Source: Glossina fuscipes (taxonomy: Eukaryota > Arthropoda > Insecta > Diptera > Glossinidae). From it: a DNA stretch of 64,000 bases. Both the position numbers and the translations under genes were made by a program. The notes below the pieces were generated by a model. That model saw only the letters and a program-made list of their open reading frames with translations. It was not told the origin of the DNA and made no database searches. Positions 38,390 through 48,145 of the stretch are shown here, in pieces. Where the stretch lies: positions 927,234-991,233 of the forward strand of contig NW_023998440.1 in assembly GCF_014805625.2 (NCBI RefSeq), read 5' to 3'. Numbering within the stretch: position 1 is the stretch's first letter; each line of letters opens with the position of its first letter.

Positions 38390-38650
38390 ACGTTGTTGAA
38401 AGAATGAGTAGAAGATAGTCAGCCAGCAGACAGACAGACAGACGTGCAGACGTGTAGGTGGACATAAAACGAGAAAGGAAGACATAAAGATGTACAGACG
38501 AGCGGACAGATGGACATGCTTAAATCGATTTAGAATTTGATTGTCTACACGGACACATATACTTTATGAGCTCGCTGAAGCTTCTCTCCGGACGTTACAT
38601 ATGCTTTGACAAAGTGAAAATAGCCCCATCCCCAGAAACCATAAGTATTT
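38390..38650 (+). mobile_element. INE-like fragment
   Basis: A long GACAGACAGACAGACGTGCAG tract with related units (38,432-38,516), then GGACATGCTTAAATCGATTT, ATATACTTTATGAG, CTTCTCTCCGGACGTTACAT and TTTGACAAAG. The order is that of the 3' half of antisense-type INE-like elements. The tract is expanded relative to the other copies. Confidence 0.6.
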
Positions 38651-39849
38651 TTCTAAAATATATATTTTCGTCTGCAAAGTAGACATTTTCGATTTGAATG
38701 CAACTGCAACACGATTCGACTGAAGTCTTCACACAATTTTCTTGAGCTAGTTAAGGCGTTTAATTTCTTAATTAAGCTTACTTTTATTTTTTTAGATAAC
38801 GGATCGTTCAATAGAGTAAATTATAGCATATAGCTTCCGTTTAAGAGAATAAGAAAATATATATTAATAAGTGACAAAAATTTTAATTTATATGTAGGTT
38901 AGTTACTTCAGATTTCTCTGACTATTCAAAATTTTTGATTTATATAAAGTAGTTACTTATTTTTTCTCCTTGTTCTTCGTTTTTTTTTTTTCTTCATGTT
39001 CTTGTCATTGTCATTATGAGTTGATTTAATTTTTTAATTTCATAACATTTGCGTTTTTTTCTGTTTTAATAACAATTTCAAGTTTTTTTGGTAATTATTT
39101 CACATTTATTTGTCTTTTCGCCTATTCATCTATGCAGCTTAACGACTTTTAATTTAACATCAGACATAATGATTGATTGTGTCTATGCAGCTAAGGCGAG
39201 CTTGAAACGAATACAGGTTTCTTGTAATGGCAGTACAGAAAACTAAAACATAAATACATGTTAACGTAAAGGCTTATTGATCGATTAGCAGTGGCAGTAG
39301 TTTATTTCAATTGCGTTATTTTTTTTTCCATCATAATGACAATTCATGTGATAGGTTAGCTCATAAAAAGCTTTGTTATGTTACTTTTATTATTATTTTT
39401 TTTTTTTCGTTTTAACTGTTAACTGATTAATATTTTATATTATGTAAAAGGCAGAGTAAATGCATTACATTTTTTACCTATTGCTATTTAATCCGATAAA
39501 ATGGATTTATTTGAGCAAAAATTGAAAAAAAAAATGGCTTAAAGCTACACGTATTTTAAAACTTTCTCTTCTAACAATGTAACCTTTAATCACCTCTTCA
39601 AGTAACTAATCAAAGCAAATTACTTTAAGACTTTTGGAAATTGTGCTCGAAAGTTCACGGCGCCAGTTAAGACATAAAAGCAAATCGTGAACAAACTTCA
39701 CATGGTGGTACTGGTTCACAATACCGTTATAATGTTAAAATCATTCTTATTTCAATATTTGATAGATGCGCAATTAAATTTTTAGATTTCACACGCGGCT
39801 GGCCATTTTCCATTTTATATCCTACACTTATGCGACAATCGTATATTAA
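38651..39849. other. Very A+T-rich sequence, no gene seen
   Basis: Several T-runs (38,981-38,991, 39,321-39,328, 39,396-39,408). Nothing recognisable. Confidence 0.5.
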
Positions 39850-40110
39850 GGTTATTTGGACGTATGTAATGCCCAGAAGAACTTGGGATAGGCTCACCTT
39901 TCATTAAACCCATCGATTCAGAATCGCTTTCTGAGTTGATTTAAGCATGTGTGTCCGCCTTGTTTCTACATGTTCAACCTGCAGACTGTAATTTTCGAAA
40001 CATTTTGATGCAATTTTCTAAACTGATGTGTTTTGTCCCAAATGCGAACGCTGTTGAAAATGGTTCGGATCGGATCATTTTTTCGATAACGAAAATTCGT
40101 TATTTTAAGA
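39850..40110 (+). mobile_element. INE-like element, sense orientation
   Basis: TGCCCAGAAGAACTTGGGAT, CGATTCAGAATCGCTTTCTG, AGTTGATTTAAGCATGTGTG, TTCAACCTGCAGACTGTAAT, ACATTTTGATGCAATTT, AAATGCGAACGCTGTTGAAA and TGGTTCGGATCGGATCA. This is the most regular copy of the sense type and shares all blocks with 3.66 kb, 24.5 kb and 63.2 kb. The plus-strand 90-codon frame (39,951-40,223) crosses it and is a shadow. Confidence 0.65.
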
Positions 40111-40223
40111 AACATTGCTCAGGGAATACAAATATAAAATCGAAATTTGACCACAGATCGCTCAAACGCGATATATCTGAAGTGGTTTTTTTTATAGCTC
40201 GGACGTCTGGCAACAATAAGTAG

Positions 40224-42817
40224 TCATAATACCAAGACACATTGTAACGCAAACTTACTTTTTCTTACGATAAAACTGTCAAGTAAAAAACAATCGCCGC
40301 CACCTTTTTTTTTCCTCGAACTATGCAAAGGAAAGTCTTATTTGCATCATGTCCTAACTATTGTAAATTGAGTGTTTGGTGACTTTGCCATGGCTGCTTA
40401 CAATCTGATAAATACAACGGTGACTGCTCTATTATATGTATGTGCAACCAATTGTACCCATGTTAGTCCATTGTGTGTGTCAGTAATGAAACAATAAGAC
40501 GTGTATTAATTGTTCTGTGCATAAATTAATTTTTGTATGTTTAATTTCTAAGTAATAAAACCGCCTCCTACATCATCATTTTTATAGCTTATATCTTTGC
40601 TGTTCTTTTGGTCTCGAACTGCCACTGCATTTGCATAGAAATCATTTTTTTATATAGGTTGCTGCTACAACAACACTAACTGAAAATGAAAGGTGGATTC
40701 ATTTTAGGAATTCTGCGTCTACAAATTTAAGGGCGTACTGAGAGACTGAATTGCCCTGGCAGAAAGAAGACATTCTGTGTTTGGTAAGAAGAGTGCAACC
40801 TATTATCAGATCCTGCAGCCTGCTTCCTCTATGTCTGCACTTTGACCCTTGTTGACCTCATTAACAGCGTGCTATTATAATTGCGGTGGCTGTTATCTGA
40901 TCTGGCCTGAAAAAGTAATGTACAATTATTACATTAGGAACACTATTAGCAGAGAAAGGAATTATCCTCCTAATCCTTTCTGATTATGTTCATAATCCTT
41001 TCTGTACAAGAACAACCCACTCCATTGTTTTTCCACAATCTTCTTAAGTAAGTTTATCTGTCCAGCGTTTGTTGAGACAATGTTGATATCCAAAGAATTC
41101 AGAGCAGTTGCCGACTAGCACATCGGTCAGTCGTTAGGAGACGCATGGCATAAGAAGAAGATGCAGAAACTTGTTTTGGTGTCACGTCGCTTTGCAGTTT
41201 ACAGATATTAAATTAACGTCTGTTCTAACTTTGAAGGCTTATTTTGATGGTTAAACGGATGCCTTCGTTTTTATATAAATTATGGATAGTTTGGCAAAGT
41301 TATTGAGCCGCTTATTAATTTTAATGAAAAAGAGAATCTTGAGATCGTTTTTCCCTCACATATATTATTCATTTTTCTTTTTTTAATTCCATTTGTATCT
41401 CTGCTTAATTTGTATTGACAAAATAAATTTCATTTTTGGTTACGCTCTACGGATACTAAACAAAAAATTATTCACTGCATTCTCAATCGCATTCTATTAA
41501 TTGCCTCTACATTTTCTACAAAATGTGCAAATTTTTTTGCACAGTTCTCTTACTGAAAAAAGTAGATTTATTTATTGCGTCGCCTCGTCTGTAACAGCGA
41601 GAGTCACAGAAAACATTATATGCATTAATTCGCACGTCTGCCTCTCTAGCATCACAATTCCTAGCATCCATTAAAAATGTGTAGAAAAAAACGTCTGCAA
41701 ATATTTCAGAGCAATTAGGTTAACAGAAAGTGTTGTTGAAAGAGATAGATAACATTTTAAGAACCATGACAGGTTTTCTTCTCATTGAAGCGACTAGGGA
41801 AAATTACTTCCCTTCAAGGAGCCAACTCCAGTAAATTGCAAAATTTCAAAATCATCGATAGGTGATGCCTGGAAGAAGAAATTAAGCGTAACATTAAGAA
41901 TATATCCCTAGTGATTAGTCGACTTTTTGGTATAAAACTTCCTCTAAAGGTTTTCGAAGAAATTTGTTTCAAGGTAACGTGAAAGTCCAATGATGCCGAA
42001 AGCTTTAAATGTTTTTAGAGGAAAAATGGATTCACTTGGGATACGTTAGTGCCATCCTTGTAATTTATTAATTTATTTTTCTCTTGGCTGCAATTTACAT
42101 TCAGCCGATTTAAGCAACACTAAGATTAAAGGCTGAGCTTCAAAATTAGACTGAAGAACATTGGCCAGAAATAACAGCGAACTTCAAAGTAAATGAACAG
42201 TTCAAATGAACGATTCTCATTTCAATATAAGCAGGTTTAGCGATATTCTTTTCCTTTTGCGGCGTAAAATAGTAACGAACGTACTTAAGCCGTCGTCGCA
42301 ATCGCTGGTTTTACCCGTCCGGCAGTTAAACTGTAAGGATCAATTTTTCCTGTCTTACAATCTCGAACCCAATCCATCTGGGATGTTATAGAAAGAGATA
42401 TTAACGGCCTCCTTAAGTTTTAAGTAAAGCTGAACTAGTCATGTTAGCGTTCCGACACGACTGCAAGGATTGGTCATCGCATAACTTCCAATACGTAATT
42501 AAAGAGATATATTGTTCAGAAGTATAGCCGTTAATTAAGAAGCTTAACTTAATATAGCGTTAGTTTTTGAACTAACCGGAGCCCTTTTTTGATGGCGTTC
42601 GCTTTCAGACACTTGTCTTGTAGGTTGTATTCAAAGTAAATAGAAGTAAAAATGACGCACCGATTTTAAGTAGCTAAGAGCACATCACTGTCACGATCTA
42701 GACACCTTTGCGATCCATTTAGGTGAATTTGTGACCATTAATTGGAAAAACTGAGGATTGTGTTAATCCTTTGGGCTTAAGAAATTGGCGCGACATATCA
42801 CATAGGATGTGGAAGAA
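40224..42817. other. Unannotated sequence
   Basis: No coding signal or repeat I can support. The frame at 42,206-42,391 has no recognised domain. Confidence 0.45.
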
Positions 42818-43430
42818 TCAAATTACTGAAACCGAGTTATAGTAGTGTTGAAAATGGGTGTTTTCCGTGAAATTCCACAGCGCCCGACTTAGCATATAAG
42901 TTAATCTGATAAGCGATAATTGACAACACCCAAGAAGTAGAAGAGTTCCCATTGAAGAAGTCCTTATTACTCCTGAGCTACTAAAATAGAAAATGGGAGA
43001 AATGTTCTCCCTCTTTGGTAGGTTTCGGGCCCTAGCCAATACCTCTTTGTTAGTTAGAAACCTTGCTATAGCTACCACGATACTCGTCGGGATCCCATGC
43101 CCAGCAGCAATGCAAAAGGGCGTTCATCCCTGTAGTCCGTGGAAGGTGCATCGTACTATACAATCAACAATGCTATTTTGGACAATCTGATCCCCATTGA
43201 CATCCAAAATTTCATGATTTCTCGTCCATTACGCCATGGTATTCAGCTTTGGGTGTTGCCTTGCTTTACGAGCACCATTGTTCAAGAGCCACCCTTGTCT
43301 TCGCCACATTCACATATCCCGAAGGGCCATTTAGCCCTCTATCTTTCTCGACGAAATAATACTTCTAAGGCACACAGCACGCACCAAGCTATGCGCCATC
43401 TTTTTAGCACTTAGTAGCGCCATCAGAACC
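42818..43430 (-). pseudogene. G+C-richer pocket with frameshifted reading frames; possible retroelement relic
   Basis: About 600 bp clearly richer in G+C than the flanks. Minus-strand frames run one after another with shifts: one with DVNGDQIVQNSIVD followed by VRCTFHGLQG and a stop, then one (open from 43,090 to 42,818) with SIVVAIARFLTNKEVLARAR. That last segment resembles the conserved IVxF....KE.VL..AR pattern of LINE ORF1-type proteins. Plus-strand frames (42,993-43,414) overlap the same bases. No reverse transcriptase is present, and the family call is only by pattern. Alternatives are an unrelated pseudogene or a chance pocket. Confidence 0.2.
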
Positions 43431-43897
43431 TGAAAAGTTTGAGTAAGGTTCATGAAAGAGAAGCGAATGGGAAAACAAAATGTGGTCTTTTCTCAGAAAA
43501 GAGAACCTTCTTTCAATACTCCTCTTAGGCCTGGAAGAGAAAAACCAAGCCTTAAAGACTTCTTTACCGTGTAGCGGAGCATCTCTAATAAATAAGATAT
43601 TTAAAGCAAACAGCTACCGTTTATAGGGAGCAACGCGAAAGAGTAAATCTTTCGGTATGTCTATGGTCCTCTGAAGATTCATATAGTTTTTCGCACCACG
43701 GAGAACGGTGAGATGTGCCTCTAATAGAAAATTCTTTAAGCCTACACCAAGAAAGGCGATTTTGATTGGCCGGAAAGGAGTCTACTGAAGCCATAATTTT
43801 TAAGGGAAATATGAAAGACGTACATTGATTTACTGGCACACTAATGGATCGCCCTAATTAAAATAACACATACACGTCTTGCTAAAAGACGGTTATA

Positions 43898-43985
43898 ATA
43901 ACTTCGATTCATTTTATTGCCCTCTGTGTTTACCTGCGCCGATATTAATATTCCGATAACTTCGATTCATTTTATTGCTCTCTCT
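43898..43985. repeat. Partial tandem duplication, 58-bp period
   Basis: ATAACTTCGATTCATTTTAT then TGCYCTCT occurs at 43,898 and 43,956. The similarity continues weakly (GTTTACCTGCGC versus GTTCACCTGCTC). Confidence 0.8.
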
Positions 43986-44201
43986 GTTCACCTGCTCATT
44001 ACAATTAACTTTGTAAAACTTTACTTTCACATTTATTACTCTTAAGCGTAAACTTTTAAGCGAAGCTGTTCGCTCGTCTGCTGGTTATCAAAAATTCGGC
44101 TTAAACTGATTAAAAAATCTTCCCCTTGTTGTGTTTTCATTTGTATTTTGTCGTTTGGAATAACATGAAAAACATCTGGACTATTGGTTGGGCTTTTATT
44201 G

Positions 44202-44203
<2 letters not shown>

Positions 44204-44233
<30 letters not shown>
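44204..44233. repeat. (AT)n microsatellite
   Basis: About 13 AT units after ACATAC. It explains the YIYIYI frame at 44,126-44,311. Confidence 0.9.
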
Positions 44234-45599
44234 TTTTCATTTATATTTTTTCATGCCCCAAATGGTTCGTATCCACTGTCTTGCTTTGTGGTTAAAATTG
44301 CATTTGTCTGATGTTTGGAATTTTATATATATCTAAAAAAAAAAAGGAAAAAGAACAAAAACAAAAAGAAAAAAATTTCGCTTTCAAATGTATTAATGAA
44401 ACCAGTTGTATTGATTTCGTATGAAATACTATGCGGGTGGCTTGAAAGAAGTGGCGAAAGGAAAAGAAGAGAAGTATAACTATAATCCGTACATAGCGTG
44501 GCGGTAAGTAGCTGCAGATATGTCGGTCAGGAGCTGGTTGAAAGATTGCTTTATAATTATTTGGGTTTCGACTGGGAGTGCATGAATTGTTTTCCCTGTT
44601 CTTTTTTTCTTTTTTTTTTCGCTTTGTATCTTAAAGTGTTTTGGTAAAAGACCGGATAGTTTATAACACACAATTCCTCTTAAGTTTTGTTTCCTTCTTT
44701 TTTGGTTAATTGCTTTATCTTTCTCTTGTTTTGGTTTTGTATTAAATATCTTAAAGTTTTTCTTTTTTCTTTCGTTAAAAACATTTTGGGAATCAGTGCA
44801 GTGCAATTTGCCATTAAATGCAGGTGGAAATGCAAACCAACGATGACCACAGAGATAACGTCAAGTCATTTAATGTCATTGTTCGTCTTACAAATTTATT
44901 ATTTTGGCAACAATTGTTAAATAAATTTTAAAAAGTCACAACAAACAAGCATTGTCATGTCATTTAAATTAAACAGGCAACAGTTTTTCAAATCATTGAC
45001 CTTTTCAGGAACAAAAAAAAAATTGAAAATTTATATATTATAACTGTTATAAAAATTTCCACATAAACGGTACTCTGACAGTTAACTCAACTAGACGTGT
45101 ACTCTATGTGTGGTGTCACCTATTGCTCGCTGTATCTGCGATATATTTATAATTATTAAAAATGTGCACATATTCCGTATGTGCGAATGAAAACATGTTG
45201 TTGTCGATCCATGTTCAGCAAAATAAAAAAACTTGTACGTATTTTCCTACGTACAAATGCCTTAAATTTTACGTTGACTTAAATATCCAAAGTCGAAACT
45301 ATCACACTTTTCGACACTTGAACGCTTTATCATTTACGTTTGGCAAGGATCTCGGAGTCTGCCAAATAAATGATCTTCCCAGGACAATACAAAATTTGGA
45401 CAAGACTTTAACTACAACAAGAAGAGTAAGCAGCAGCAGGAAAAGGAAATGTAAGATCAAAGGCAGCTAAAAAATTCGTCTACTCCATTAAGCTAAACAC
45501 CTTAGATATGCTCGGAATCTCAGAGCTACTTGTTGCGGCCCTTTATTCGTAGCCCATAAATAAAGCAATGACAGGATTGAAATGAAATTGCTTTTATGA
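44234..45599. other. Unannotated A+T-rich sequence
   Basis: Oligo-A/T tracts at 44,335-44,376 and 44,600-44,622. The 108-codon minus frame (44,480-44,806) is K/R/Q-rich because of the oligo-A tracts, and the 102-codon plus frame (45,162-45,470) has no recognisable domain. Confidence 0.45.
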
Positions 45600-45690
45600 T
45601 TGCACACAATCTTCTTCGAGGTCGACACACTTTTTCTAGGTATTCACCAATTCATATGTGCGTAATTTGTTTTGCCTGAAGAGAAGCTAT
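45600..45690 (-). pseudogene. Candidate mariner transposase C-terminus
   Basis: A minus-strand frame reads ELVNT, a stop, then KKCVDLEEDCVQS and a stop. Mariner transposases commonly end in a W.KC(I/V).L.GDY(V/F)E motif immediately before the stop. The in-frame stop sits where the conserved W would be. Upstream no catalytic motif is recognisable, so this is either a very short fragment or coincidence. It does not share the 3' flank of the two better mariner relics at 47.5 and 53.3 kb. Confidence 0.25.
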
Positions 45691-47429
45691 CTCCCACACG
45701 TGCAGCACGAAGAGGGAGTGGCAGCAGTTTAGTGAATTCTAATCAAATCGCACGCAATTTTGAACCTGCGAACATAAACTTATAAAGACCATTCTTGGAT
45801 TTTGTCTTCTACGATGCGCGCTTTTCAAAGTAATAATTTTTGCACGATCGCGCAGTGTTTGAATGAAAAAAAGTAAAATAAGTGCAATCGTTTGTTAATA
45901 AATAACGTATAAATTAAATTATTTTAAAATCTCGGTCCTTCTTCTTCTCGCCACCATTTTCCACCAGAGAAAGTTACTCCGAAGATAAAGGCAAATATTC
46001 GAATAAAAAATGAAAATTGAGTTATGTTGCATGCCGTTTTGAGGGATTGCGCTTCGAGAAAAAATCATTTAAAGTTTTGATATCTCACGACACGAATCAC
46101 CGATTGGAAGATGGCAGAGTAAATCATAAGGAGTGTACAATTCGGGGCTACTGATCCCATTCGAATCGCAGGGACTTTCTTATCCATTCAATAGTCGTTT
46201 CAATAAAGCTACACTAACGTGCCCCTTTTAAATGAGCTGCGACTTACTAGTAAAGTACTTTTTCTTGCTCACCGGGCGCTCTTTTCGGAGCATTTAAGGG
46301 AAATCCCAAAAAATCAAAGAAAACATTTTTGGCCAGTAATGAATTTTTTTCAACATAATATCCATAGGAAAAAAGCATTTTTTGCTCGCAAAATTTAAGT
46401 TGGCTTCTTTCCTAAATAAAAATTATATATATGCTTATAACAAATTATCGGTTTAGTTTTAGACACCACTATGCAACTTTACTGAGCAATGCCATCGATT
46501 TACGCCCTATTCTTCTCACTTTTTCTCAGAACCTCCTATTTCTACTAATGCTATAGCCCTCTTTCGATAGACGCTTGCATCAAGTATTTTAGGCCATGAA
46601 GGACATTTGAGAACCATATGCTTAATAAACAGGACACAGCATATCATCTCATTACCGTTTTTAATTTATCGCTTAGCTTAGCTTCACTTAGGATTCACAT
46701 ACGAAATCGAACAGGGTTACCGGCCTTGTAACAGTTTACTTTCATTATTCTATATTCTGGAGGGAGTGTTTTTATTTTACTCTTACCATCTCTCACCTAC
46801 ATGTCAGTATCGTACGGTATGAGCTGCTCTCTTACAACATGTTATCCGTTCAAATTTCCAATTAGATTTTTTGTCGTTCTTGTTGTTATTGTTTGTAATA
46901 AAACATCATGCATGCATGAGATTCAATACATGTTTTCTTGTCGAGTGTAGATATTTGTTTTCTTCTTTTTTTTTTTTAGAAGGGGTGCACATGTTACAAA
47001 AGATTTTCACTCTTGGTGTTGTTAACTTTCATTTATTTCACAATAACTCTGCGTCAGCAACACTTTACGACGCTCAAGTGCTGTTTCCCCCTGTCTTTTT
47101 TTCCATTTCGTTTTTTTTCTCTCTTTGTTTAATTTTTAGAAACTTAGTTTTTTAGCAGAAAAACTTGTAACCCTCTTGTCGAAGAATGGCATCATATTAA
47201 ATTTGCCATTACATTTGTGTAAGCGTATTGGAGCTTTCATGTAACAAGTTTGGCTAACTTCTTTGTTATTATTTAAAAACTTTATCTCTTCTCGATGAAA
47301 GAGATGGGGTAGATGATACGATTGCGGGATGGAAAGCATAAGACCTTTGGGTTTTAGATATCCATTAACTTTGTCAGTCGGAAAGATTGTTGTGGCTAGA
47401 TTTGTAAGAATCTAATAAATTGTAAGGAA
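45691..47429. other. Unannotated sequence
   Basis: Includes a perfect 14-bp palindrome TCATGCATGCATGA (46,906-46,919). The stretch 46,092-46,170 has weak box A/box B resemblance but no stems. The 94-codon frame at 46,871-47,155 is F/L-rich and low-complexity. Confidence 0.4.
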
Positions 47430-47790
47430 GAAAAACACAATTTGTTTCTTTATTTGCAAAATTCGACTTTATCTATTAATACAGTCCCTCTCAATACTCA
47501 CATAATCAGTTCAACGCGTCGCTACTATGTCGGTATTTTATTTGATGTAAGGATTTATCCGGAAACCTAAATAACGCTTCAATTTCCGCCAAAGTCCTCA
47601 TTGGATACGATCGCCCTTCTGAGTTCTGCAAACAAACGATAGTCTGTCGTTATGGTCGGCATCTGGAGAATGAGATAGGTGGGGTAGCAATTTGTAATTC
47701 AACTCAAAAAATTTTGCCGTTGTAGCCATAAAATTATGCCGCTTTCCGTTCATAATTCTCATATGGAATGCAGCTTTCTCCCACACGAAT
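47430..47790 (-). pseudogene. mariner transposase pseudogene, C-terminal part
   Basis: The minus-strand frame from 47,786 carries ATTAKFFELNYKLLPHLSHS followed by PDADHND. This aligns with the mariner segment K..EL.YELLPHPPYSPDLAPSD that surrounds the last catalytic aspartate. After a frameshift near 47,613 a second frame reads LAEIEALFRFPDKSLHQIKY and stops at 47,510-47,508. That follows the mariner order (AE.EAYF...DKS.Y..GI..L..RW). Downstream on this strand 'ATAAAGTCGAATTTTGCAAA' (47,474-47,455) matches 17 of 20 bases of the sequence after the transposase stop at 53.3 kb. The N-terminal HTH region and first two catalytic residues are not recognisable upstream. Function of the parent: cut-and-paste transposition at TA sites. 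Non-functional. Confidence 0.75.
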
Positions 47791-47923
47791 TTTCACCCAA
47801 AATAGTAAGTACTCAGCCCAACGATATCTTTATGACGCCAGTTATTTGTCAAATAATCATCTTTCGATTACCAAAAAAAAATGTTTTGGATTTTCTTGAT
47901 GCTTTCTGATGTAACAGCTTGAT

Positions 47924-48145
47924 TTGCCGGGTAGGGAAGAATCGCGTGTACCATACCAAGTCTGTATTCGCGTGTTGAAATCATAAGTTGGTAGAGTTTT
48001 CGGTGGCCGCAGCTATAATGAATGCTCAGTGGATAGGGGTATCGCACTAAAATAAGTATTGAAATAAGCGACTATTGCCTTCCTATCTCTTTCTCCTTCC
48101 TCCCACTCTTTCCGACCGTCACAGTACTATACGAATAGGGGGCAT
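47924..48145 (+). mobile_element. tRNA-derived SINE-like copy, near full length
   Basis: Box-A-like TTGCCGGGTAGGGAAGAATC (from 47,924) and box-B-like GTGTTGAAATCAT (from 47,972) are about 48 bases apart. Then follow CGGTGGCCGCAGCTATAATG, GCTCAGTGGATAGGGGTATC, a pyrimidine-rich run (TCTCTTTCTCCTTCCTCCCA) and an end block TTTCCGACCGTCACAGTACT followed by ATACGAATAGG. The end block recurs at 57,489-57,520 and, in reverse, at 37,605-37,625. The second GCTCAGT.GG motif looks like another box A, so the element may have two tRNA-like modules; this is inference. It begins about 135 bp beyond the mariner relic, in opposite orientation. Confidence 0.5.

Noticed and set aside
44480..44806. 108-codon minus-strand frame with a plausible C-terminal half
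   Set aside because: Its basic half comes from oligo-A tracts, there is no polypyrimidine acceptor before the better half, and no family is recognised.
46092..46170. Possible tRNA (TGGCAGAGTAAATCATAAGG and CATTCGAATCGC)
   Set aside because: The boxes are roughly in the right place, but neither the T-arm nor the anticodon arm pairs.
46906..46919. Palindrome TCATGCATGCATGA as an operator or transposon end
   Set aside because: A simple CATG run; no partner copy and no context supporting a function.
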